NCBI GenBank assembly: GCA_964560425.1
Contig: CAZLLE010000085.1
Coordinates: forward strand, 1-42,725
DNA: 42,725 bases
Source: CAZLLE01 sp964560425
GTDB taxonomy: Bacteria > Campylobacterota > Campylobacteria > Campylobacterales > QNZT01
Reading direction: 5' to 3'
Under the pieces are notes generated by a model that was not told where the DNA came from, ran no database searches, and worked only from the letters and a program-made list of their open reading frames with translations. Shown here piece by piece: positions 8,812 through 17,233 of the stretch (its first letter is position 1; each line of letters begins with the position of its first letter). The translations under genes and the position numbers were made by a program.

Positions 8812-9408
8812 TTATAATGTTTTTAATATTTTAGCAACTAATTTCAATGCTTTTGATCTGTGTGAAAGCTCTCTTTTTATTTGGCTATCTAACTCTCCCA
8901 AAGTTTTATCATATCCTAGTGGTATAAACATAGGATCATAGCCAAAGCCTTTCTCTCCCTTTGCTTGATCAATAACATCTCCATGCATCCAACCATGAAC
9001 GCTAAATTCATCCCCTTTTTCTGTGATTATCGCCATTGCTGCTGTATAATATGCTGGTGTAGTTTGCAAAGAGTTATCTTTTAATAGCTCTATCAGTTTA
9101 TATAAATTATCTTTGTCACTTGCTCCCTCTCCCGCAAATCTTGCACTATAAATTCCGGGGATATCACCAAAGTTTGGCAGACTAATACCACTATCATCAG
9201 CTAATATTACAAAATCTTCCTCTATATTTTTGACTTTTTCATAAATTGCTCTAGCTTTGATAAAAGCATTCTCTTGATATGTCTCTCCATCTTCTATAAT
9301 CTCAAACTTTTCAATAAGATCTGAGTATGGTAAAACTTCTGAATCTCTACAATATTCTCTAATCTCCCTTATTTTTCCTGCATTTGAACTTGCCAATATA
9401 ATCTTCAT
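8812..9408 (-). CDS. rdgB: XTP/dITP diphosphatase (HAM1 family)
   Basis: A 198-residue nucleotide sanitation enzyme that hydrolyses XTP, ITP and dITP to monophosphates and keeps deaminated purines out of nucleic acids. It starts with the family motif LASSNAGKIREI, has ILADDSGISLP near residue 65 (catalytic/metal Asp), and ends with the GYDPMFIP and SHRSKALK blocks that bind the nucleotide. Length is typical. It is transcribed away from the MFS gene and towards the DHH phosphoesterase gene. Confidence 0.95.
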   Translation of the reverse strand: MKIILASSNAGKIREIREYCRDSEVLPYSDLIEKFEIIEDGETYQENAFIKARAIYEKVKNIEEDFVILADDSGISLPNFGDIPGIYSARFAGEGASDKDNLYKLIELLKDNSLQTTPAYYTAAMAIITEKGDEFSVHGWMHGDVIDQAKGEKGFGYDPMFIPLGYDKTLGELDSQIKRELSHRSKALKLVAKILKTL

Positions 9409-9477
9409 AATACTCCTTTTTAAAATTATAACAATATAACAATATTAATGTAGAATACTATTTTAATATAGGAGTGA

Positions 9478-9483
9478 TATAAT
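9478..9483 (+). promoter_or_regulatory. -10 element for the MFS gene
   Basis: A perfect TATAAT lies 29 bases before the ATG at 9513, followed by a GGAAGGA ribosome binding site. The upstream sequence is AT-rich with no clear -35. Confidence 0.55.
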
Positions 9484-9512
9484 CCTATTTATATTATTCG
9501 GAAGGAATTATA

Positions 9513-10847
9513 ATGATTAAATCAGTTATGCCATTAAGTTTGATTATTGCATTGAGATTTTTAGGTCTCTTTATTGTTTTACCTGTTCTTTCAGCCTATG
9601 CCTTGTCTTTGGATGGTGCAAATGCTATTTTGGTGGGTATTGTTGTTGGTGGATATGCTTTGACGCAGACGGTATTTCAAGTACCCTTTGGTCTACTTAG
9701 TGATAAGATAGGGAGAAAAAAGACACTTTTTATTGGTCTTGTCATATTTATTATAGGTTCAATTGTTGCTGCTCTTGCTACTGATATTTATACTCTAATG
9801 TTTGGGCGATTTTTGCAAGGTGCAGGGGCAATTGGTTCGGTTGTAACTGCAATGATTAGTGATCTTGTAAAAGAGGAGACTAGGGCTCATGCTATGGCTA
9901 TTATGGGTGGTACTATTGCTCTTAGTTTTGCTGTTTCTATGGTAGCTGGTCCATTAATTGGTGGTTATTATGGAGTTGATAAACTATTTTGGATTACTGC
10001 TGCTTTAGCGACTACTGCTATTTTGATTTTGTTTACCAAAGTACCAAACCCTCCAAAAATAGTACACACCTATTCAGAAGAAGAGAGTAAGATGAAACAT
10101 GTATTCAAAGATGAATCTTTGGTGCGAATGTATGTTACTTTTCTTTTTCATAGTTCAATCATGACTATGGCTTTTTTGATTATTCCTATTGTCATGACTC
10201 AATCTGTAGAAGATGGTGGATTTGGTTGGCAGAAGATGGATTTATGGAAAGTTTATGTTCCTGCAATGATTATGGGGCTTATTGCAATGGGACCTGCTGC
10301 TGTATTTGGGGAGAAAAAAGATAAAGGTAAAGAGATATTTTTGATCTCTATTGTATCTATTGGTATCGGGTTTTTATTGATGGGATTTGCTACTAATGCT
10401 ACTCTTTTTATTGTGGGTGTAGTTCTATTTTTTATAGGTTTTAATATGTTTGAACCTCTGCTTCAATCTTTTGTCTCTAAATTTGCCAAAGTCCATCAAA
10501 AGGGTGCATCATTGGGTGTTGCAAACTCATTTGCCTATTTTGGTACATTTTTGGGTGGTCTTTTTGGTGGTTGGTTTTTGCATAGTTTTTCAAGAGCTTC
10601 ACTATCTCTCTTTATATTGGGACTCTGTATATTATGGTTTTTATGGATTATGAAGCTTAGAAACCCCGGACATCGTGGTAATGTTTATATGGAGTTTGAT
10701 AGATATGATAGAGATAAACTTGATGGTATCAAAGTACTAAAGGGTATTGTAGAGTATTATGTAAATGAGAGTGAAAAGATCATTGTTGTTAAATATGATA
10801 AAGATATTACAAATGAAGATGTTATACGAGAATTTTTAGTTAGATAG
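9513..10847 (+). CDS. MFS transporter, YajR-like, with C-terminal cytosolic domain
   Basis: A 444-residue inner-membrane transporter with about 12 hydrophobic segments. Motif A is visible as GLLSDKIGRKKT near residue 63, and GRFLQGAGAIGSVV near 100 marks TM4. After the last membrane segment (residue ~390) a soluble tail of about 50 residues contains YDRDKLDGIKVLKG and IIVVKYDKDITNEDVIREFL, a beta-alpha-beta pattern like the ferredoxin-fold YAM domain of E. coli YajR. The substrate is unknown; drug/proton antiport is a common role in this family. It stands as a single gene with its own promoter and a following hairpin. Confidence 0.88.
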   Translation: MIKSVMPLSLIIALRFLGLFIVLPVLSAYALSLDGANAILVGIVVGGYALTQTVFQVPFGLLSDKIGRKKTLFIGLVIFIIGSIVAALATDIYTLMFGRFLQGAGAIGSVVTAMISDLVKEETRAHAMAIMGGTIALSFAVSMVAGPLIGGYYGVDKLFWITAALATTAILILFTKVPNPPKIVHTYSEEESKMKHVFKDESLVRMYVTFLFHSSIMTMAFLIIPIVMTQSVEDGGFGWQKMDLWKVYVPAMIMGLIAMGPAAVFGEKKDKGKEIFLISIVSIGIGFLLMGFATNATLFIVGVVLFFIGFNMFEPLLQSFVSKFAKVHQKGASLGVANSFAYFGTFLGGLFGGWFLHSFSRASLSLFILGLCILWFLWIMKLRNPGHRGNVYMEFDRYDRDKLDGIKVLKGIVEYYVNESEKIIVVKYDKDITNEDVIREFLVR

Positions 10848-10852
10848 TTTTT

Positions 10853-10895
10853 TGGGGGAGTACGACTACTCTTTTATAAGTATCGTAGTTCCCCA
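10853..10895 (+). terminator. Imperfect hairpin after the MFS gene
   Basis: TGGGGGAGTACGACTACT (10853-10870) pairs with AGTATCGTAGTTCCCCA (10879-10895) with a bulge and a few mismatches, then GTTTT follows. Probable terminator of the MFS gene. The remaining ~70 bases up to the next hairpin show nothing recognisable. Confidence 0.5.
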
Positions 10896-10966
10896 GTTTT
10901 CGTTTGATGCTCTCCATGTCCAAAAAGCAATACTTTATCATTGATAATCCAATTTTTCCAAAATTT

Positions 10967-11008
10967 AAAAAAAGTTGATATCCTTCCCCTATTTATGGGG
11001 AGTATCAA
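10967..11008 (-). terminator. Intrinsic terminator of the mrdA operon
   Basis: On the minus strand TTGATACTCCCC pairs with GGGGA...TATCAA across a 7-base loop (10975-11008), with a small bulge, and is followed within two bases by seven T residues (10973-10967). The hairpin overlaps the mrdA stop codon. Confidence 0.85.
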
Positions 11009-12879
11009 TTGAATGCCCTAGAGATATTTATATCCTGTGAAGTATTGGTATCTTCTAATATTGAGAGGTACTCTTTTTTAACATATTTTTTATCAATATA
11101 ACCAAATTGTACAAGCTTATTATATACCTTTGAGATTATATCTCCTGCGGCACTTCCTCCATGCCCTCCATGTTCTACAATGGCAGTTACTATATATTTG
11201 GGTTTCTCATATGGAGCATAGGTAGTAAGCCATGCGTGTGATTTTTTGAAGTATGCAAGATCGTTTTCACTCATTCTTTTTACCTCAGTTTGTGGTATAC
11301 CAACCACTTGAGAAGTACCTGTTTTGCCTGCAATATTTATAATAGAGCTATTATATTTATATGCAGTACCTCTTTTATGATTACATACTTCAAACATCGC
11401 TTTTCTTATTGTTGGGAGGGCTTTTTTTTCTCTAATGGTTAATATCTCTTTTTTCTCATAAGTTATCTCTTTATTGCCTATTTTTTTTATAAAATGTGGT
11501 GTGATCTGTTTGGCTGTTGCTACTAGTGCGGTAGATACTGCTATTTGAATTGGAGTTACTAAAAAATCTCCTTGTCCTATGACGGTATTTAGTGTCTCTC
11601 CTTTGTACCAACTCTCACCAAATTTTTGAATTTTCCAATTTCTACTTGGTACTGTACCGATAAACTCTGAAGGTAGATCAATAAAGGTTTTTTTACCAAA
11701 TCCATAACGAGTAAGATCGGTAGAGATTTTATCAATTCCTACACGAAGACCACCTTTGTAAAAGTATACATCACAACTCTCTCTTATCGCCATATTCATA
11801 TCTGTTTTTCCATGTCCATATCTACTCCAACACCGAAAGTTTCTTTTTCCTACACTCATAATACCTTCACAAAGAAAATTCTCTTTTTCTTCTATAAGTT
11901 GGGAGTTGATAAAACTTAAAGATACAAGAGGTTTAGTTGATGAACCTGGAGGATATAGACCTTGTACAAATTTATTTGTAAATGGGTGATTTAGATCAGT
12001 GATTAGTTTGTCCCATCTCTTTTGTGATATTCCCTCTACAAATTCATTAATATTATATTCAGGATAACTTGCCCCTGCCAAAATTGATCCATCTTGGGCA
12101 TTCATAATAATTAATGCCCCTGTTTGATCTTCAAAAATATTTTCTAGATATTGTTGAAGTTTAATATCTATGCTTAGAGATAAATTACTACTTATCGGCT
12201 CTTTTTTTTCTAGTAGAGAGACCTCTTTATTTAGTGCTGTTACCTTTATTTTTTTGTAACCTAATTCTCCCTCTAGCAGTGTGTTGTAATATTTTTCTAT
12301 ACCATTTTTCCCACTTGTTTTGGTGAATTTTGCTACTGAACTTTTTTCTATATCTTTTGTAGTTGCTTTTGCCACATAGCCTATTACATGAGAAGCTGTA
12401 CTTCCAAATGGATAAAATCTTTTGGAGTTTGGTTTGATACTAAAATCTTTATTAGATAAAAATGATACATATTTGGAGATAAGATCGTTATAATTTATAA
12501 AGTTTACTATTTGGATAGGTCTATGATTATATGGTGTGTCTGCTCTTTTGTATGTTTTATATATTTTTTCTCTTTTGAATTTTGGAAAATATTTGGATAG
12601 ATAATCTAAATCTTTTTTAAGTTGCTCTTTTTTTGATTTTCTTGTTAGGTGAGGTATGAGATATATACTAAATCCAAGTTTATTGACTGCTAAATTTATA
12701 CCATTTCTATCTTCAATCATTCCTCTAGGTGGAGTTAAATATTCTGTTTTGACAATATTTCTTTTGGCAAGTTCATCATAATATGTGTTTGATTTGATAC
12801 TTATAAAGTATATACGAGATATGAGAAGTATCCAAAATAGTACAAAAAAGATAACAATAAATTTGATACGATTTTTCAT
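11005..12879 (-). CDS. mrdA: Penicillin-binding protein 2, elongasome transpeptidase
   Basis: A 624-residue class B penicillin-binding protein that crosslinks peptidoglycan during cell elongation, normally with RodA. One N-terminal membrane anchor (about residues 7-27) is followed by the pedestal domain beginning RGMIEDRNGINLAVN. The transpeptidase has the catalytic serine in GLYPPGSSTKP (about residue 315), the second motif SCDVYFY, and the KTG triad AGKTGTSQV (about 520). Length is normal. The start overlaps the preceding small membrane-protein gene by 4 bases. It is the last gene of the twelve-gene run and ends at an intrinsic terminator. Confidence 0.97.
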   Translation of the reverse strand: MKNRIKFIVIFFVLFWILLISRIYFISIKSNTYYDELAKRNIVKTEYLTPPRGMIEDRNGINLAVNKLGFSIYLIPHLTRKSKKEQLKKDLDYLSKYFPKFKREKIYKTYKRADTPYNHRPIQIVNFINYNDLISKYVSFLSNKDFSIKPNSKRFYPFGSTASHVIGYVAKATTKDIEKSSVAKFTKTSGKNGIEKYYNTLLEGELGYKKIKVTALNKEVSLLEKKEPISSNLSLSIDIKLQQYLENIFEDQTGALIIMNAQDGSILAGASYPEYNINEFVEGISQKRWDKLITDLNHPFTNKFVQGLYPPGSSTKPLVSLSFINSQLIEEKENFLCEGIMSVGKRNFRCWSRYGHGKTDMNMAIRESCDVYFYKGGLRVGIDKISTDLTRYGFGKKTFIDLPSEFIGTVPSRNWKIQKFGESWYKGETLNTVIGQGDFLVTPIQIAVSTALVATAKQITPHFIKKIGNKEITYEKKEILTIREKKALPTIRKAMFEVCNHKRGTAYKYNSSIINIAGKTGTSQVVGIPQTEVKRMSENDLAYFKKSHAWLTTYAPYEKPKYIVTAIVEHGGHGGSAAGDIISKVYNKLVQFGYIDKKYVKKEYLSILEDTNTSQDINISRAFN

Positions 12880-13334
12880 GATAATAAAAATACCAATATA
12901 CTATCACTAACGATAAAGATAAGATAGTTGATAATATCAAGAGGAAGCATATCAACATTAAGAATACTTGATAAAAATATAGAGAAAACATAATATCCAC
13001 AATATGCTATTGTGACATATATCCAAATTAGACATGTTTTGCAGTTTATATATAGTTTGAGATTTTTGAGAAAACTGTAATATATAAATACAAAATATAT
13101 AGATAATGAGAAACTAATAAGCCCTCTATTTGCCTCAAGATATAGAGAAAAAACTAATATAAAAAATAGCTCTTTATACTTCTCTTCTTCCAAAAAATAG
13201 ATACTAAAATAGAACATTAATCCAATAAGAGGAGTGAGATAAAAGTGCATAGATGCAAAAGCTTCATAAACTAGTGCTGCTGCAAAAATTAGATAAATAT
13301 TTAGAGTTGAATAATGAGAGCTATTTCGTCGCAT
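12876..13334 (-). CDS. Small polytopic membrane protein in MreD position
   Basis: A 152-residue, strongly hydrophobic protein with about five predicted membrane segments (for example YLIFAAALVYEAF, LTPLIGLMFYFSIYFL, LIWIYVTIAYCGYYVF and IINYLIFIVSDSILVFLL). Its size, topology and place directly upstream of and overlapping mrdA match MreD, the elongasome membrane subunit, but sequence alone does not establish homology. The 5' end overlaps the GNAT gene by 34 bases; no good later start exists (the next Met is at about residue 29, inside the first hydrophobic region), so the overlap seems real. MreD is my best guess. Confidence 0.7.
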   Translation of the reverse strand: MRRNSSHYSTLNIYLIFAAALVYEAFASMHFYLTPLIGLMFYFSIYFLEEEKYKELFFILVFSLYLEANRGLISFSLSIYFVFIYYSFLKNLKLYINCKTCLIWIYVTIAYCGYYVFSIFLSSILNVDMLPLDIINYLIFIVSDSILVFLLS

Positions 13335-13771
13335 ATTGGGAAGTGTTTACATTTAATACAATCTGCCCAAATTTTTTGTTCAGGTAGATCACTTTTTGGT
13401 ATCTCTATAAAATCTAAACTCTCAAAAAAATACTTTTCATAAGTAAGTGTAAAAATCTGTTTTATACCTAAATCTTTTGCCTCTTGCTTAATATGTTTTA
13501 CTATGTTTTTTCCTACTCCTTTGCCTCTATAGCTATCTTTTACAATGAGACTTCTTACCTCTGCTAGGATAGGGGAGTATATATGTAATGCACCAAAACC
13601 TATTAGTTGAGTATTATCAAAGGCTAAAATATAGGAGCGGATATTTGTTGCAATATCCCCTTGGGAACGAAATAGAATTTTGCCAGACTCTACCTCTGGA
13701 GTAACTAAAACTTGCATAGCTTTTATATCTGAAAGTTTTGCTTTTTTATAAATTATCTCCACTAGGGGCAA
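13301..13771 (-). CDS. GNAT acetyltransferase, N-acetylglutamate synthase-like
   Basis: A 156-residue single-domain GNAT protein. The acetyl-CoA loop is YRGKGVGKNIVKHI (about residue 80), and the C-terminus YFFESLDFIEI, then LPEQKIWADCIKC and CDEIALI, matches the end of stand-alone GNAT N-acetylglutamate synthases, which make the first arginine-pathway intermediate from glutamate and acetyl-CoA. The two closely spaced cysteines (CIKC) and a third in FPICDE are conserved in that group as I know it. Other GNAT substrates cannot be excluded. Its start overlaps the end of engB by 10 bases and its end overlaps the MreD-like gene by 34, so it is translationally embedded in an envelope operon. Confidence 0.8.
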   Translation of the reverse strand: MPLVEIIYKKAKLSDIKAMQVLVTPEVESGKILFRSQGDIATNIRSYILAFDNTQLIGFGALHIYSPILAEVRSLIVKDSYRGKGVGKNIVKHIKQEAKDLGIKQIFTLTYEKYFFESLDFIEIPKSDLPEQKIWADCIKCKHFPICDEIALIIQL

Positions 13772-14367
13772 CTTTTGAAAAATAGACTCTTAAAAATAAG
13801 TTGATTAGCTTGATCAATACCTCTTTTATTTAGATTTGATACCATAATTGCTTTTGGAAACTCTTTTTTTAGTTTTGATAGACCCTTTTGATTTAGTTTA
13901 TCTGATTTTGTAAATATCTCCAAAATCTCTTGATCAGCTCGTTTTATATGTTGTAGATACTCTCTTACCTCTTTATCTATTTTTGTACGAGGATGACGAG
14001 AATCTATAAGATGTATAAAAAGACGAATAGAACTTCTATCTTTGATAAACTCATTTAGATTTTTTTGCCAAGTATATTTTTCACTCTTTGAAACTTTTGC
14101 ATACCCAAATCCAGGAAGATCAACAAGTCTTGCTTGATATCTATCTTCACCACATAGATAATAGAAATCAAAAAAGTTAATAAGCCTAGTTTTACCGGGA
14201 GTAGAGGAGCTTTTTGCTAAATTTTTTCTATTTGTGAGAGAGTTTATAATACTACTTTTACCTACATTACTTCTTCCCATGATAGCTACTTCACTCATGT
14301 CTGCGGGTAGGGCTTCTCTAATAGATGGGGCTGATGTAACAAATTGTGCTTGGATTAGTTTTAACAT
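13762..14367 (-). CDS. engB: Ribosome biogenesis GTPase EngB (YsxC/YihA)
   Basis: A 201-residue TRAFAC-class GTPase needed for late assembly of the large ribosomal subunit. GTP-binding motifs are clear: G1 GRSNVGKSS near residue 31, G3 DLPGFGYAKV near 80, and G4 FTKSDKLNQ near 140. The effector-loop segment SSTPGKTRLINFF is typical. It starts 2 bases after the lptA stop codon. Helicobacter keeps the same engB/lpt/kdsC neighbourhood, which supports a conserved transcription unit. Confidence 0.96.
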   Translation of the reverse strand: MLKLIQAQFVTSAPSIREALPADMSEVAIMGRSNVGKSSIINSLTNRKNLAKSSSTPGKTRLINFFDFYYLCGEDRYQARLVDLPGFGYAKVSKSEKYTWQKNLNEFIKDRSSIRLFIHLIDSRHPRTKIDKEVREYLQHIKRADQEILEIFTKSDKLNQKGLSKLKKEFPKAIMVSNLNKRGIDQANQLIFKSLFFKSCP

Positions 14368-14369
14368 TT

Positions 14370-14822
14370 TTACTCTTTAACAGAAAATATAAATTTGACA
14401 GGTCTACTTTTTGTGCCTGTGATTTTTGATGTGCCTTTTTTTCTATCAATAATGATTTTTTCTCCATAAAGTTTACGATTTTGACTCTTCTCATGGATAA
14501 AGGCGTTGCCTAAAATTTGGTATTTTTGTGTGATAGGTTCATAAATAAGTTTGTCTGCATGACCTACAAAAATTTGCTCTTTTGTTTTTAATTGAAACTT
14601 TACCTCTCCTGATGCACTATATTTTGTGGGTTTGTTTTTTTTATCAAACAGAATTACTACTCTTGATGCGTTAAACTCATCTCTACCTTTTTTGATCTTT
14701 ACATTGCCACTAAATATAGATATCTGTTTTGGTTCATTTGCCTCAAAACTATCTGCACTTATTTCAACTTTTTCCGCTTCTAGTAGAGAGAAAAGGAGGA
14801 TTAAAATTATAAATATTTTCAT
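14370..14822 (-). CDS. lptA: LptA-type periplasmic LPS transport protein (OstA-like)
   Basis: A 150-residue exported protein with a signal peptide (MKIFIILILLFSLLEA) and an OstA-like beta-jellyroll: KVEISADSFEANEPKQISIFSGNVKIKKG, shown here only in part by VEISADSFEAN and FSGNVKIKKG, then repeated strands such as YSASGEVKFQL and YQILGNAFIHE. LptA polymerises into the periplasmic bridge that carries lipopolysaccharide from the inner to the outer membrane. It overlaps lptC by 4 bases, matching the lptC-lptA order known elsewhere. LptB, F and G are not in the window. Confidence 0.9.
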   Translation of the reverse strand: MKIFIILILLFSLLEAEKVEISADSFEANEPKQISIFSGNVKIKKGRDEFNASRVVILFDKKNKPTKYSASGEVKFQLKTKEQIFVGHADKLIYEPITQKYQILGNAFIHEKSQNRKLYGEKIIIDRKKGTSKITGTKSRPVKFIFSVKE

Positions 14823-15352
14823 AACTCTTCTTCTTTGTATTCAATTTCAAATTTTACTTTATTGCTTTTTAAAATTTGGTTTTGTATATCATATCGAAAA
14901 CCTTCTCCTATCATGTTGCCTTTTTGTGTATAAAATTTGAATGGTAAATTTGAGTGGGCAATCTTATTTCTACTATCATACTCTAACTCCTCACTCTCAA
15001 GTGATATAGACAAATTATTTTCATAAAAAACATTTTGAGTTAAATAGAAAATTCCATTGGTATGAATAGCTTTTTTTGCACTTATTTGATCTTTTCTACC
15101 TCTGTTTATATAGGATATATTGATATCATAAACTTCATCATGATTGGCAAATTTAAGAGCCTTTGATGCTCTAATGCTATTTTGGATGCCATCTTTGTTA
15201 ATCATGTAGCTTTGAATATCTGTAAATTTAATAGTAGAGTGGTTAAGTTTATCTTCGTTTGAACTTTTGATACTCTTTGGCTCTTTAAATGCCAAAAAAG
15301 TTATCTCTGCTACAAAAAGAGCCAATAAAATTGTAAAAAACTTTAGAGCCAT
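14819..15352 (-). CDS. lptC: LptC-like LPS export component
   Basis: A 177-residue protein with one N-terminal membrane segment (FFTILLALFVAEITFLAF) and a periplasmic beta-rich domain containing KFTDIQSYMINKDG and LSISLESEELEYDS, the second resembling the OstA-type strand pattern. LptC anchors the periplasmic bridge at the LptBFG transporter. Identification rests on topology, length and position between kdsC and lptA, because LptC sequences diverge strongly. It overlaps kdsC by 10 bases and lptA by 4. Confidence 0.8.
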   Translation of the reverse strand: MALKFFTILLALFVAEITFLAFKEPKSIKSSNEDKLNHSTIKFTDIQSYMINKDGIQNSIRASKALKFANHDEVYDINISYINRGRKDQISAKKAIHTNGIFYLTQNVFYENNLSISLESEELEYDSRNKIAHSNLPFKFYTQKGNMIGEGFRYDIQNQILKSNKVKFEIEYKEEEL

Positions 15353-15837
15353 AATTGTATAAAATCTCTTTTTAGTCCATCTTTGTTGATGATATAATCT
15401 ATCATCTCCCTAATCGCTCCATCTCCACCATTTTTTGATAATATAATATCTACAATATCTTTTATATCATCTACTCCATTTTGTGGAGTAAAAGAGACTC
15501 CTGCTGATTGAAGCATAAGATAATCATTTAGATCATCTCCAATTGCCGCAACTTGTTTATACTCCAACTTCTCCTCTTTTAATATATATTCAAGCTTCTC
15601 TCTTTTATTTTTGATACCTTGATATATATGTTGAATATGAAGTTCATCTGCTCTTCTTTGAACAATTTTTGACTCTCTTCCTGTAATAATTGCAACTTTT
15701 TTGCCAAGCTTGATCCATGTAGCAATTGCCAAACCATCTTTTACATTAAAAGATTTGATCTCATCGCCACTTTGAGTATAAGTTATTGAGCCATCAGTTA
15801 GACATCCATCAACATCAAGAACAAGAAGTTCAATCAT
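15343..15837 (-). CDS. kdsC: 3-deoxy-D-manno-octulosonate 8-phosphate phosphatase
   Basis: A 164-residue HAD-superfamily phosphatase that releases Kdo from Kdo 8-phosphate for the LPS inner core. The HAD motif I is LVLDVDGCLTDGSI at the N-terminus, motif II is IITGRES, and motif IV is AIGDDLNDYLML. The lack of a cap domain and the short length are as expected for KdsC tetramers. It overlaps hisB upstream by 4 bases and lptC downstream by 10, so Kdo synthesis and LPS export genes are translationally linked. Confidence 0.93.
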   Translation of the reverse strand: MIELLVLDVDGCLTDGSITYTQSGDEIKSFNVKDGLAIATWIKLGKKVAIITGRESKIVQRRADELHIQHIYQGIKNKREKLEYILKEEKLEYKQVAAIGDDLNDYLMLQSAGVSFTPQNGVDDIKDIVDIILSKNGGDGAIREMIDYIINKDGLKRDFIQLWL

Positions 15838-16406
15838 AAAACCCCTTTTGTGCTAGGAATACCTACTCTAATATTTTTGGTAGTTGCTCTTCTTAGTGCT
15901 ACTGCAAATGATTTGAAAACAGCTTCAATAATATGGTGTTGGTTTTTGCCTCTAAGGGCAACTATATGCATGGTTAATCCTGCATTAAATGCAATAGCAC
16001 GAAAAAATTCCTCTACAAGTTCTGTATCAAATTCACCAACTTTTCCACTTAAATCTACATCAAAATGTAAAAATGGACGGTTACTTAAGTCTAATACAGT
16101 ATTGACACTAGCTTCATCCATGACAACAGTTGCTTCACCAAATCTCTCAACATTTTCTATAGGAAAAATCTCTTTTTTTAGAGCTTGTGCAATTACAATA
16201 CCTGTATCTTCTACGCTATGGTGAAAATCAACCTCTATATCTCCATTACATGTAAGATCAAGGTTCATAAGAGAGTGTTTTGTAAGAGCCTCCAACATAT
16301 GATCAAAAAAACCAATTTTTGTATTTATATTGCTTTTACCTTCACCATATAGTTCAAGTGTAGCTTCTATTTGTGTCTCTTTTGTATCTCTTTTTATTGT
16401 TACCAA
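15834..16406 (-). CDS. hisB: Imidazoleglycerol-phosphate dehydratase
   Basis: A 190-residue monofunctional IGP dehydratase, a manganese enzyme of histidine synthesis that forms imidazole-acetol phosphate. Metal-binding histidine motifs are FFDHMLEALTKHS (residues ~28-40), DFHHSVEDTGI (~60), and the later HIVALRGKNQHHIIEAVFK (~145). It lacks the HAD phosphatase domain found fused in enterobacterial HisB. It is the only histidine gene here, placed 3 bases after rlpA and overlapping kdsC, so it is co-transcribed with envelope genes rather than in a his operon. Confidence 0.97.
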   Translation of the reverse strand: MVTIKRDTKETQIEATLELYGEGKSNINTKIGFFDHMLEALTKHSLMNLDLTCNGDIEVDFHHSVEDTGIVIAQALKKEIFPIENVERFGEATVVMDEASVNTVLDLSNRPFLHFDVDLSGKVGEFDTELVEEFFRAIAFNAGLTMHIVALRGKNQHHIIEAVFKSFAVALRRATTKNIRVGIPSTKGVL

Positions 16407-16409
16407 TTT

Positions 16410-17231
16410 TTAATCCTTTATGACAAATGCACCATTAAACTGTTTGTGTGAAGTTATAAAACTTTTTGCACTACTAGCATCATTAAATATGCCAACAACG
16501 ATTTTATAGAGTGGTACACCATTTGCCTTTTTTTCTTTGACTGAAACTCTATATAAACCATCTATGAGAGCATATTTATTTGCAAGTTCGATTGCTCTAT
16601 CTTTGCGACTTGTTGAGCTAATTTGTACATGATATTTTGGTGTAATATCTTTTTTTGTATCTTCTATTACCAATGCTTGCATAGTAGTTTGAGGTTTGGG
16701 AGCTTGAACAATTTGCTCTTTTTCATGTAGATAATCTCTTGCTGTTGTATCATAATCTAATACTTTTAATCTTACATGACCTGTCCCATTTTCAACTAAA
16801 CCAATATCCATAGCTGCTTGATATGAAAGGTCAATAATTCTCCCTGCTACAAATGGACCTCTATCGTTAATTCTTACGATGGTTGAAGCTCCTGTTTGTA
16901 AATTGGAGACCTCTAGCATAGTGTTTATAGGTAGTGTTTTGTGTGCAGCTGTTCTTTGGTACATATTATAATATTCACCATTTGAAGTTTGATTACCATG
17001 AAAATTGGGACCATACCAACTAGCTGTACCTGTATATACATCTCCTACTCTTGGTGCAATAGGATAATATTTGATACCTTTAACAACATAGGGTGTCATT
17101 GTTGCTTTATACATGTTTTTGGAGCTTATTGGATCTTGATCAAAAGCTCCTCCTTGATATGGTGTTCCATAGGCACAACCACTAATGATAAGAGAAAATG
17201 TAGATATAAAATAAAAAACTATGCGTCTCAA
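16410..17231 (-). CDS. rlpA: RlpA family lipoprotein with SPOR domain
   Basis: A 273-residue outer-membrane-type lipoprotein. The lipobox is LIISGC, placing the acylated Cys near residue 19. The double-psi beta-barrel spans about residues 65-160 (GTASWYGPNFHGNQTSNGE, HKTLPINTMLEV, INDRGPF), the RlpA lytic transglycosylase fold. The C-terminal ~75 residues (YHVQISSTSRKDRAIELANK, then KIVVGIFND) form a SPOR domain that binds denuded glycan at division sites. The start is TTG, supported by GAGGA 6 bases upstream and only 2 bases separating it from the mltD stop codon. Confidence 0.92.
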   Translation of the reverse strand: MRRIVFYFISTFSLIISGCAYGTPYQGGAFDQDPISSKNMYKATMTPYVVKGIKYYPIAPRVGDVYTGTASWYGPNFHGNQTSNGEYYNMYQRTAAHKTLPINTMLEVSNLQTGASTIVRINDRGPFVAGRIIDLSYQAAMDIGLVENGTGHVRLKVLDYDTTARDYLHEKEQIVQAPKPQTTMQALVIEDTKKDITPKYHVQISSTSRKDRAIELANKYALIDGLYRVSVKEKKANGVPLYKIVVGIFNDASSAKSFITSHKQFNGAFVIKD

Positions 17232-17233
17232 AT

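Noticed and set aside
10896..10966. Short minus-strand frame reading MESIKRKLGNYDTYKRVVV
   Set aside because: Only 25 codons, no ribosome binding site, and it overlaps the imperfect hairpin after the MFS gene.
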